From contig JAMPXP010000027.1 in NCBI GenBank assembly GCA_023701135.1, positions 1 to 52,180 on the forward strand: a stretch of DNA of 52,180 nucleotides. The letters are read 5' to 3'. Positions 41,437 to 49,259 of this stretch are shown here, piece after piece (positions within the stretch are counted from its first letter, which is position 1; each line of letters starts with the position of its first letter). Both the position numbers and the translations under genes were made by a program. The DNA comes from Desulfobacula sp. Its GTDB lineage: Bacteria > Desulfobacterota > Desulfobacteria > Desulfobacterales > Desulfobacteraceae. Below the pieces are notes generated by a model. The model had not been told where the DNA came from and made no database searches. It was given only the letters and a program-made list of their open reading frames with translations.

Positions 41437-44400
41437 TTACATATTTCTTCGATATTTTCCGCCCACCTGGTAAAGGGCCTGGGTAATGGTGCCGAGGCTG
41501 CACACCTGAACCGTCTCCATGAGCCTTTCAAACATGTTCCCGTTGGACAGGGCCGTCTGCTTCAGCTCTTCAACGGCCTTGTCCGCCTTGTCCCCATGGC
41601 GTTCCTTAAAGGCCTTCAGCCTTGCCAACTGGGCGTTTTTCTGTTCATCCGTGGACCTGGAAAGCTCCAGGTGATTGGCCATTTCCGCATAATCCGCATC
41701 CGGGTCCTGGAAGGTATTGACCCCGATGATGGGATGGCCCCCGGAATGTTTCAGGTGTTCATAATGCATGGATTCTTCCTGGATCTTGCCGCGCTGGTAG
41801 CCGGTTTCCATGGCCCCCAGGACCCCGCCCCGTTCCGTGATGCGTTCAAATTCCATGAGGACCGCCTCTTCCACCAGATCCGTCAGTTCATCCACGATAA
41901 AACTGCCCTGGAGGGGATTTTCATTTTTGGCCAGGCCCCATTCCCGGTTGACAATGAGCTGGATGGCCAGGGCTCTTCGCACCGATTCCGTGGACGGCGT
42001 GGTGATGGCTTCGTCAAAGGCGTTGGTGTGAAGGCTGTTGCAGTTGTCATAAATGGCGCAAAGCCCCTGGAGGGTGGTCCGGATATCATTGAACTGGATG
42101 TCCTGGCTGTGGAGGGACCGGCCCGAGGTCTGTATATGGTATTTCAGCTTCTGGGATTTCTCGTCGGCCTTGTATTTGTATTTCATGGCCACGGCCCAGA
42201 TGCGCCGGGCCACCCGGCCGATGACCGTGTATTCCGGGTCCATGCCGTTGGAAAAGAAAAAGGACAGGGAAGGCGCAAAGCTGTTGATATCCATGCCCCG
42301 GGACAGGTAATATTCCACATAGGTGAACCCGTTGGCCAGGGTCAGGGCCAGTTGGGTGATGGGGTTGGCCCCGGCTTCGGCGATGTGATAGCCCGAGATG
42401 GAGACCGAATAAAAATTCATGACCTTGTGGTCGATGAAATACTGCTGGATATCCCCCATCATTTTCAGGGCGAATTCAATGGAAAAAATACAGGTGTTCT
42501 GGCCCTGGTCTTCTTTCAGGATATCGGCCTGGACCGTTCCCCGGACATTGGACAGGGCAAACTGCTGGAGTTCGGCCGCCTCTTCTTCCGAGGGTTCCCG
42601 GCCCTTTTCCTGCCTGAATTTGTCCAGTTGCTGGGCAATGGCCGTGTTCATGAACATGGCCAGCATCATGGGGGCCGGGCCGTTGATGGTCATGGACACC
42701 GAGGTATTGGGGGCACACAGATCGAATCCGCCGTAGAGGACCTTGACATCGTCCAGGGTGCAGATGGACACGCCCGAGGTGCCGATTTTCCCGTAAATAT
42801 CCGGCCGGGTGTCCGGGTCAAACCCGTAGAGGGTCACCGAGTCAAAGGCCGTGGACAGCCGTTTGGCCGGATAGGCCCCGGACAGGAGCTTGAACCGCCG
42901 GTTGGTGTCTTCGGGCCCGCCCTCACCGGCAAACATCCGGGTGGGGTCTTCGTCGGCCCGTTTTAAGGGAAAGACCCCGGCGGTATAGGGAAAAGCCCCG
43001 GCAAAATTTTCTTTCCGGGTCCAGGTATACTGTTCGCCGGGGTCCTGGAACCGGGGCAGTGAGATTTTGGGGATTTTGGAATGGGACAGGGAGGTGGTAT
43101 AGAGCGGGACCCGGAGTTCCCTATCCCGGACCTGGTAGACCAGTTCGTCTTTCCCATACCGGTCCCGGGCCTGGACGAATTCCTGGATGTTTTTCTCGGT
43201 TTCTTCAAAAATAAAGGACCTGGCCTCTTCCACGGCCATTTTAAGCTGCAAGAGAACATCGGGCCCCGGGTCTTTATCCTCCATGATCTTGAGGGTTTCC
43301 AGGATGTGCCAGTAATCCCGCACGGCCCCGGCCTGGGTAGCCGTGGTTTTATGGTATTCCCGGATCGTATCGGCAATCTCGGCCAGGTACCGGGTTCTCT
43401 CTCCGGGAATGATGATGGTCTTGGATGAGGATTCCTTTCTGCCGGTCCGCGGGAGCCTGGATTCATAGCGGATCCCTTTTTTCTCCGCAATCAGATCCAG
43501 GAGCCCGTGATAAAAGGCGGTGATGCCGTCGTCATTGAATTTGGAAGCAATGGTGCCGTAGACCGGCAGGTCTTTGGGGTCCCGGTCAAAGGCCTTGCGG
43601 TTCCGCTGCACCTGCTTTCTCACATCCCGCAGGGCGTCCTCGCTGCCTTTTTTCTCGTATTTGTTCACCACCACGATATCGGCGTAATCCAGCATGTCGA
43701 TCTTTTCCAGTTGGGAGGGGGCCCCGAATTCAGCCGTCATGACATAGACGGACATGTCCGTCATGTCCACCACCCTTGAATCCCCCTGGCCGATGCCGGC
43801 GGTTTCCACCAGGATGATGTCATAGCCCGCGGCCTTAACCACGGCGATGGCGTCGGGCAGGACCTCGGGCAGCTCGGTCTGGGACCGCCGGGTGGCCAGG
43901 GACCGCATATAGACCCGGCCGCTTTCAATGGAATTCATCCTGATCCGGTCGCCCAACAGAGCCCCGCCGGTTTTCCTGCGGGACGGATCACAGGAAATGA
44001 TGGCAATATGAACCTCCTTCAGATCATTGAGCATCCTCAGGACCAATTCGTCGGTCAGGGAAGACTTGCCTGCCCCGCCGGTCCCGGTGAGGCCGATGAC
44101 CGGCACATCCCGCTTTTCCGCCCTTTGGAGGACCCCGGCCATGATCCGGTCAAAGGCCCCACTGTCATTGGCCTTGGCTTCCTGGACCGCTGAAATGAAA
44201 TTGGCCGTGACAAATTTATTGTCCACGGTGAGGGCCGCCAGGTCCAGGCGCTCATAATCCACAGAGGATGCGTCCATGGACTGCATCATATCGTTGATCA
44301 TGCCCTGGAGCCCCATCTTTGCCCCGTCTTCGGGGGAATAGATCCGGGTGATCCCGTAGGCATGGAGTTCATCCATTTCCGAGGGGATGATGACCCCGCC

Positions 44401-44700
44401 GCCGCCGCCGAAAATCTTGATATGGGAGGCGCCCCTTTCCTTTAACAGGTCCTTCATATACTTAAAATATTCCATATGGCCGCCCTGGTAGCTAGACACG
44501 GCAATGCCCTGGGCGTCTTCCTCAATGGCCGCATCCACCACCTCTTTGGCCGACCGGTTGTGGCCGATATGGATGACCTCGGCCCCCGTATCCTGCAAAA
44601 TTCTTCTCATGATATTGATGGAGGCATCATGGCCGTCAAAAAGCGAGGTGGCGGTGACGACCTTGATGGAATGCATTGGTTTATAGATCAGGGGGTCCAT
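41437..44700 (-). CDS. icmF: Fused isobutyryl-CoA mutase (IcmF), B12-dependent
   Basis: A 1087-aa fusion protein. It starts with a cobalamin-binding domain (about 10-140; DGHDASINIMRR with base-off His24), then a MeaB-type G-protein chaperone (about 190-420; P-loop GLTGTGGAGKSS at 203-214, and NKYEKKG), a linker, and the mutase TIM barrel (about 560-1087; TSVSMTINGPAPMMLAMFMN, SISGYHIAEAGANPITQ, YHIQTSGRSLHSQD). This is the IcmF layout. At the site where methylmalonyl-CoA mutase has its substrate-carboxylate Tyr there is Phe590 (TRMFAGEGG), which favours isobutyryl/butyryl or isovaleryl/pivalyl substrates. The upstream tetR gene ends 17 nt before. The exact substrate remains open. Confidence 0.93.
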   Translation of the reverse strand: MDPLIYKPMHSIKVVTATSLFDGHDASINIMRRILQDTGAEVIHIGHNRSAKEVVDAAIEEDAQGIAVSSYQGGHMEYFKYMKDLLKERGASHIKIFGGGGGVIIPSEMDELHAYGITRIYSPEDGAKMGLQGMINDMMQSMDASSVDYERLDLAALTVDNKFVTANFISAVQEAKANDSGAFDRIMAGVLQRAEKRDVPVIGLTGTGGAGKSSLTDELVLRMLNDLKEVHIAIISCDPSRRKTGGALLGDRIRMNSIESGRVYMRSLATRRSQTELPEVLPDAIAVVKAAGYDIILVETAGIGQGDSRVVDMTDMSVYVMTAEFGAPSQLEKIDMLDYADIVVVNKYEKKGSEDALRDVRKQVQRNRKAFDRDPKDLPVYGTIASKFNDDGITAFYHGLLDLIAEKKGIRYESRLPRTGRKESSSKTIIIPGERTRYLAEIADTIREYHKTTATQAGAVRDYWHILETLKIMEDKDPGPDVLLQLKMAVEEARSFIFEETEKNIQEFVQARDRYGKDELVYQVRDRELRVPLYTTSLSHSKIPKISLPRFQDPGEQYTWTRKENFAGAFPYTAGVFPLKRADEDPTRMFAGEGGPEDTNRRFKLLSGAYPAKRLSTAFDSVTLYGFDPDTRPDIYGKIGTSGVSICTLDDVKVLYGGFDLCAPNTSVSMTINGPAPMMLAMFMNTAIAQQLDKFRQEKGREPSEEEAAELQQFALSNVRGTVQADILKEDQGQNTCIFSIEFALKMMGDIQQYFIDHKVMNFYSVSISGYHIAEAGANPITQLALTLANGFTYVEYYLSRGMDINSFAPSLSFFFSNGMDPEYTVIGRVARRIWAVAMKYKYKADEKSQKLKYHIQTSGRSLHSQDIQFNDIRTTLQGLCAIYDNCNSLHTNAFDEAITTPSTESVRRALAIQLIVNREWGLAKNENPLQGSFIVDELTDLVEEAVLMEFERITERGGVLGAMETGYQRGKIQEESMHYEHLKHSGGHPIIGVNTFQDPDADYAEMANHLELSRSTDEQKNAQLARLKAFKERHGDKADKAVEELKQTALSNGNMFERLMETVQVCSLGTITQALYQVGGKYRRNM

Positions 44701-44717
44701 AGTTATTCGTTCTCCTC

Positions 44718-45368
44718 TTAAAATATCCGCCCCAGGATAAAATCCGTCTGGATGGCGATGTATTCCTCAATGGTGAAATGTTTCTGCACGTGCCAGCGCC
44801 GGAAGGCCCACATCTGCCCCAGGATGGAAATATCATGGCCCACCAGGTTCATTACCTTGCCGTCCAGGACCGGGAACCCGTTTTTGCCGGAAAGCGAGGT
44901 CAGGGCCTGGATAAAAATCTGGGTGATATTCAATTCGTTTTCAAGCACCTGGGCCTTCCATTTTCCCGGCAGGAACTGGGTCACCTGGTACATGAGAAGG
45001 ATATGGTCGGCCATACTGTCGCAAACATAAAAATACTGGCGGATGACCCGGGCCAGCCTTTCCTTTCCCCTGTCCGTACCGGCCAGGGCCTTTTCAACGG
45101 CATCCTGGACTTCTTCATGGATGGTTTTGCAGACCAGATACAACAGGTCTTCCTTGGAGCTGACATATTCGTATAAGGAGCCGATGGAAAAATCGGCGGC
45201 CCTGGCGATCATCCGGGTGGTGGTCTTGTGGTATCCGTGTTCCACGAAGAGCTTGACGGTGGAATCAATGATCTTGCGCCGTCTTTCCCGCACGAGTTCA
45301 GGATTTTTGATCTGGGTCGGGACCTCTATCTCGGCAACGGGAACCTGTATTTTTTTTAGTCTTCCCAA
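44718..45368 (-). CDS. TetR-family regulator of the branched-acyl-CoA locus
   Basis: A 216-aa repressor from the proposed TTG start at 45368, which has AGGAG seven bases upstream. The longer frame from 45446 would place the operator inside the gene and add 26 residues with no family resemblance. The helix-turn-helix is KIIDSTVKLFVEHGYHKTTTRMIARAADFSIGSLYEY in pieces, typical of TetR proteins. The C-terminal part should bind the effector, probably an acyl-CoA. It is the first gene of the icmF operon and lies under its own operator (45411-45430), so autoregulation is expected, together with the divergent dehydrogenase operon and the operon at 7.3 kb. Confidence 0.85.
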   Translation of the reverse strand: MGRLKKIQVPVAEIEVPTQIKNPELVRERRRKIIDSTVKLFVEHGYHKTTTRMIARAADFSIGSLYEYVSSKEDLLYLVCKTIHEEVQDAVEKALAGTDRGKERLARVIRQYFYVCDSMADHILLMYQVTQFLPGKWKAQVLENELNITQIFIQALTSLSGKNGFPVLDGKVMNLVGHDISILGQMWAFRRWHVQKHFTIEEYIAIQTDFILGRIF

Positions 45369-45410
45369 ACAGCCACTCCTTTCTTCTTGCCGGCCATTAA
45401 ACAGAGCGGG

Positions 45411-45430
45411 CTTGAACGAGCGCTCAGTCA
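45411..45430 (-). promoter_or_regulatory. TetR-type operator (site 2) at the tetR-icmF promoter
   Basis: On the minus strand TGACTGAGCGCTCGTTCAAG contains the imperfect palindrome TGA-n-CG-nn-CG-n-TCA. A TTGACA box lies upstream on that strand (45465-45460); the site starts 36 nt from it. The site is 43 nt before the TTG start, so it is in the leader and supports that start choice. Confidence 0.7.
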
Positions 45431-45539
45431 TGGTTTTTTTTGGCATTTATTCCATCTCTTGTCAAGAATTTATCAAAGGAAGTCATTTGAATTTTTACCT
45501 TTTCCCTTCAACAACCGGTAAAAACCCTTTAAAAAACAT

Positions 45540-45597
45540 TTGACAAAAATATTTCTTTGACTGTAGTATCCGGATATAGACTGAGCGCTCGATCAGT
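45540..45597 (+). promoter_or_regulatory. Promoter with TetR-type operator (site 3) for the dehydrogenase operon
   Basis: TTGACA (45540-45545), 18 nt, TAGTAT (45564-45569). ACTGAGCGCTCGATCAGT (45580-45597) follows at the expected transcription start; it is the most symmetric of the three sites (ACTGA-n-CG-nn-CG-n-TCAGT). Repressor bound here would block initiation directly. Confidence 0.7.
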
Positions 45598-45679
45598 TTT
45601 TGAAGGTTGCCGGGCGGCGTCACGGATGGAAAGATATGCAAAACCAACCAGTTAACCAGTAAGATAAAGGAGGCGAAGG

Positions 45680-46828
45680 GTGGATTTTGACCTTACCAAA
45701 GAGCAGGAAATGATCCGTAAGGAAGTCAGACACTTTGCCCTGAAAGAGATCGCCCCCGTTGCCGGCGAGCTTGACGAGAAAGAGGAATTTTCTCCCGAGC
45801 TGACCCGGAAAATGGGAGAGATCGGTCTTTTCGGCATGTTTGTGTCTGAAAAATATAACGGCCAGGCCATGGATTATATATCCTATATCATCGGTGTGGA
45901 AGAGGTTGCCCGCATCGACGGCTCCCAAGCCGCTACCGTTGCGGCCGGCAACAGCCTGGGCATCGGCCCCATTTATTATTTCGGGACCGAGGAACAGAAA
46001 CAAAAATACCTGCCCAAGCTCTGCGCCGGGGAAGGCCTCTGGGGGTTCGGCCTCACCGAGCCCACGGCCGGGTCTGATGCCGGAGGCAGCAAGACCACGG
46101 CGGTTCTGGACGGCAATGAATGGGTCATCAACGGCTCCAAGATCTTCATCACCAATGCCGCCTGCGACATGACCATGGGGGTCACGGTCCAGGCCATCAC
46201 CGGCACCCGAAGCAACGGCAAGCCTGAATACTCCTGCATCCTGGTGGAAGCCGGGACCAAGGGTTTCAAGGCTGTTCCCATGAAAAAGAAATTCATGTGG
46301 CGGGCCTCCAATACGGCTGAACTCTATTTTGACGATGTACGGGTTCCCAAGGACAATATCCTGGGCAAAAAAGGGGACGGGTTCCACCAGATGCTGGCCA
46401 CCCTTGACGGGGGAAGACTTTCCATCGGTGCCATGGGCCTTGGCGGGGCCCAGGGGGCCTATGACCTGGCCCTGAAATACGCCCGGGAAAGGGAGCAGTT
46501 CGGCCAGCCCATTTCCAAATTCCAGGCCATTGCCTTTAAATTGGCCGACTGCGCCATGGAAATCGAATGCGCCCGGAACCTGCTCTACAAGGCCTGCTGG
46601 CTCAAAGGGAAAAAACGGCCCTTTGAAAAAGAAGCAGCCATGGGCAAGCTCTATTGCTCCGAGGTCATGTCAAGAGTTGTTGACCATGCCGTCCAGATCC
46701 ACGGTGGATATGGTCTCATGAAGGAATACAATGTGGAACGGTTCTACAGGGATCAGAAACTCCTTGAAATTGGCGAGGGAACGTCTGAAGTCCAGCGCAT
46801 TGTCATTTCACGCTATATCGGATGCTGA
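45680..46828 (+). CDS. Acyl-CoA dehydrogenase
   Basis: A 382-aa FAD enzyme starting at GTG with AAGGAGG six bases upstream (MDFDLTKEQEMIRKEVRHFA). FAD and substrate motifs are GFGLTEPTAGSDAGG, MWRASNTAELYFDDVRVP, REREQFGQPISKFQAI and QIHGGYGLMKEYNVERFYRD. The catalytic base is Glu366 in LEIGEGTSEVQR, the position used by short/medium-chain and isobutyryl-CoA dehydrogenases; isovaleryl-CoA dehydrogenases have Ala there. So despite a leucine-like gene neighbourhood, the substrate may be another short or branched acyl-CoA. Electrons would leave through ETF, whose genes are not here. It is first in a rightward operon under the TetR operator. Confidence 0.9.
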   Translation: MDFDLTKEQEMIRKEVRHFALKEIAPVAGELDEKEEFSPELTRKMGEIGLFGMFVSEKYNGQAMDYISYIIGVEEVARIDGSQAATVAAGNSLGIGPIYYFGTEEQKQKYLPKLCAGEGLWGFGLTEPTAGSDAGGSKTTAVLDGNEWVINGSKIFITNAACDMTMGVTVQAITGTRSNGKPEYSCILVEAGTKGFKAVPMKKKFMWRASNTAELYFDDVRVPKDNILGKKGDGFHQMLATLDGGRLSIGAMGLGGAQGAYDLALKYAREREQFGQPISKFQAIAFKLADCAMEIECARNLLYKACWLKGKKRPFEKEAAMGKLYCSEVMSRVVDHAVQIHGGYGLMKEYNVERFYRDQKLLEIGEGTSEVQRIVISRYIGC

Positions 46829-46850
46829 CCCCAATTTCCAGGAGACGACC

Positions 46851-47633
46851 ATGAGCCACAACCTTCTTCTGACGGAAGAAAAAAACCGGGCCGCTATTCT
46901 CACCCTGAACCGGCCCGAGGTAATGAACTGCCTCAATTTCGAACTTTTGTACGCCCTGCGGGACGCCATTGATTCCCTCCAGTACCGGACAGATATCCGG
47001 ACCGTCATCATTACGGGCAAGGGGGATAAATCCTTCTGCGCCGGGGCCGACCTGAAAGAAAGGGCAGGCCTGACTCCGGATGAGGTGAAAAAATTCATCC
47101 TGACCATCAGAACCCTGCTGACCTCCCTCCAGAACCTTCCCATGCCGGTGATTTCCGCCGTGAACGGGGTGGCCCTGGGCGGCGGCACGGAAGTGGCCCT
47201 GGCCTCGGACATCCGCATTGCCTCGGAGACCGCCTCCATGGGCCTCACCGAAACCCGACTGGCCATCATCCCCGGCGGCGGCGGGACCCAGCGTCTGCCC
47301 AGAATCATCGGTGTGGCCAAGGCCAAGGAACTGATCTTCACCGGCCGGCGGGTGGACGCCAAAGAAGCCATGGACATAGGTCTTGTGAACAAGGTCACGC
47401 CTCCTGAAACCCTTCTTGCCGAATGCCTGAAAATGGCGGATATGATCGCCGAGACCGGCCCCATTGCCGTTGAAATGGCCAAATACGCCATTGACCGGGG
47501 CATTGAAACGGATCTGGCCACGGGCCTGGCCATTGAATCCAACGCCTATCGGGTCACCATCCCCACGGAAGACCGGGTTGAAGGCCTCACCGCCTTCAGG
47601 GAAAAACGAAAACCGCAATATAAAGGAAAATAG
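46851..47633 (+). CDS. Enoyl-CoA hydratase, methylglutaconyl-CoA hydratase-like
   Basis: A 260-aa crotonase. The oxyanion/active-site motifs are KSFCAGADLKERAG, NGVALGGGTEVALASDIRI (first Glu) and MGLTETRLAIIPGGGGTQRL (second Glu). The C-terminus, LATGLAIESNAYRVTIPTED then RVEGLTAFREKRKPQYKGK, closely resembles human AUH and bacterial LiuC, which hydrate 3-methylglutaconyl-CoA to HMG-CoA. AGGAG lies before the ATG at 46851; a longer frame overlaps the dehydrogenase gene. It stands between the dehydrogenase and the carboxyltransferase, as in leucine-degradation operons. Crotonyl-CoA hydration for the butyryl branch is an additional possibility. Confidence 0.85.
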   Translation: MSHNLLLTEEKNRAAILTLNRPEVMNCLNFELLYALRDAIDSLQYRTDIRTVIITGKGDKSFCAGADLKERAGLTPDEVKKFILTIRTLLTSLQNLPMPVISAVNGVALGGGTEVALASDIRIASETASMGLTETRLAIIPGGGGTQRLPRIIGVAKAKELIFTGRRVDAKEAMDIGLVNKVTPPETLLAECLKMADMIAETGPIAVEMAKYAIDRGIETDLATGLAIESNAYRVTIPTEDRVEGLTAFREKRKPQYKGK

Positions 47634-47638
47634 TCCCC

Positions 47639-49228
47639 ATGACCGATAAACGCACCTTCTGGGAAGCAGAAGAGACCAAACTGGAACAAAGACGGCAGGA
47701 AGCCATCTGGCCCGGCGGCCAAAAGGCCGTTGACACCCTTGCCAAAAGAGGCAAACGTCCGGTCCGGGAATTGATTAAAGATCTCACCGACCCGGGCACG
47801 GCGTTTTTTGAACTGTCCACCATTGCCGGGTTCGGCATGAATTACCCGGACGTGGAAGATGTTCACTGTGCCGGCATTGTCACCGGCATCGGGAAGATCC
47901 ACAACAACTGGACCATGATCATGGCCAGCGACAGCCGGGTCAAGGCCGGGACCTATTTCCCCATCACCCTGAAAAAGCATATGCGGGCCCAGGCCATTGC
48001 CGAGCAGAACGGGCTCAACTGCGTCTATATCGCCGATTCCGGCGGGGTCTTCCTGCCCATGCAGGCGGAGGTCTTCCCCGATGACCAGCATTTCGGCTCC
48101 ATCTTTTACAATATGGCAAGGATGTCGGCCATGGGCCTGCGCCAGGTCACCATCAGCACCGGCGGCAATACCGCCGGGGGCGCTTATATTGTCTTCATGG
48201 CCTGTGAATCCATCATGATCGACCAGCAGTCCTTTTCCTTCCTGGGGGGCCCTCCCCTGGTGAAAATGGCCACGGGGGAAGAAATCTCCGCCGAAGACCT
48301 GGGCGGGGCCAAGGTCCATACCCAGGTTTCCGGCGGGGCCGACCACCTGTGCCGGGACCAGGCCGAGGCCGTCCAAAGGGCCAGGCAACTGCTGTCCCTC
48401 ACCAAACCCCAGACCCTCCATCTGCACCGCTATGAATCCAGGGAGCCGGACCCCTCGTCCGACTCCCTCTATGACGTCCTGCCTGTTTCCCCCTATATCG
48501 GCATTGACGGCCGGAAGGTCCTCAAGGCCCTGGCCGATGAATCGGAATTCATCGAGCATAAAAAGGATTTCTCTCCCGGCCGGGGCTCCAATATCCTGGT
48601 GGGAAAGATCCGCATTAAGGGAATCCCCGTGGGCGTTGTGGCCTCCAACGGGTCCGGCATCATCTTTCATGAATGCGCCAAAAAGGCGGCGGAATGGGTG
48701 GTGCGGTGCTCCTATGAAAAAATCCCCCTGCTCTTTATCCAGAGTTCCCCCGGCTATATGATCGGGTCTGAATCGGAACATGCCGGCATCGGCAAATACG
48801 GGGCCGACATGGTGAGGGCCGTGTCCTGCGCCCAAGTGCCCCGGATTCAACTGGTCATCGGCCCGGACAACGGGGCCGCCAATTACGGCATGTGCGGCCG
48901 GGCCTACCGCCCGAGATTCCTTTTTTCGACCATGAGGGCCAGGACCGGGGTCATGAGCGGAAAGAGCGCCGGCGGGGTCCTCCTCAGTATTGAGGAAGCC
49001 AAGAGAAAGGCCATGGGCAATCCCATGGGCCCGGAGGAGATCAATGAATTCCAGCAGAAGATGATTGATAAATATGAAGGGGAACTACACCCCTTCTTCT
49101 GCTCGTCCCGGCTCTTAAACGACGGGCTTTTGAAATTTTCCGAAATCCGGGACTGGCTGGCCATGGCCTTTGAGGTCAGCCATCTCCGGCCCGTGGGCGA
49201 ACCCACCTTTGGAAATTTCAGATTCTAG
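47639..49228 (+). CDS. Carboxyltransferase (beta) subunit of a methylcrotonyl-CoA-type carboxylase
   Basis: A 529-aa carboxyltransferase of the biotin-dependent acyl-CoA carboxylase family. GTYFPITLKKHMRAQAIAEQN, GGPPLVKMATGEEISAEDLGG, GGNTAGGAYI and GSNILVGKIRIKGIPVG resemble methylcrotonyl-CoA carboxylase beta subunits (LiuB) more than propionyl-CoA ones. It would move CO2 from biotin to the gamma carbon of 3-methylcrotonyl-CoA. The biotin carboxylase/BCCP (alpha) subunit needed for activity is not in the window; it may be past 52 kb, be shared from another locus, or not be used if the enzyme is a decarboxylase. It starts 5 nt after the hydratase gene. Confidence 0.87.
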   Translation: MTDKRTFWEAEETKLEQRRQEAIWPGGQKAVDTLAKRGKRPVRELIKDLTDPGTAFFELSTIAGFGMNYPDVEDVHCAGIVTGIGKIHNNWTMIMASDSRVKAGTYFPITLKKHMRAQAIAEQNGLNCVYIADSGGVFLPMQAEVFPDDQHFGSIFYNMARMSAMGLRQVTISTGGNTAGGAYIVFMACESIMIDQQSFSFLGGPPLVKMATGEEISAEDLGGAKVHTQVSGGADHLCRDQAEAVQRARQLLSLTKPQTLHLHRYESREPDPSSDSLYDVLPVSPYIGIDGRKVLKALADESEFIEHKKDFSPGRGSNILVGKIRIKGIPVGVVASNGSGIIFHECAKKAAEWVVRCSYEKIPLLFIQSSPGYMIGSESEHAGIGKYGADMVRAVSCAQVPRIQLVIGPDNGAANYGMCGRAYRPRFLFSTMRARTGVMSGKSAGGVLLSIEEAKRKAMGNPMGPEEINEFQQKMIDKYEGELHPFFCSSRLLNDGLLKFSEIRDWLAMAFEVSHLRPVGEPTFGNFRF

Positions 49229-49259
49229 GACACAAAAATAAAGATAAAGGAGAAACCCC

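Noticed and set aside
41596-42966. 456-codon plus-strand frame opposite icmF
   Set aside because: Antisense shadow of a strongly conserved mutase domain; composition is typical of reverse-complement frames.
47546-48850. 434-codon minus-strand frame opposite the carboxyltransferase
   Set aside because: Shadow of a conserved gene; no motif, no ribosome site.
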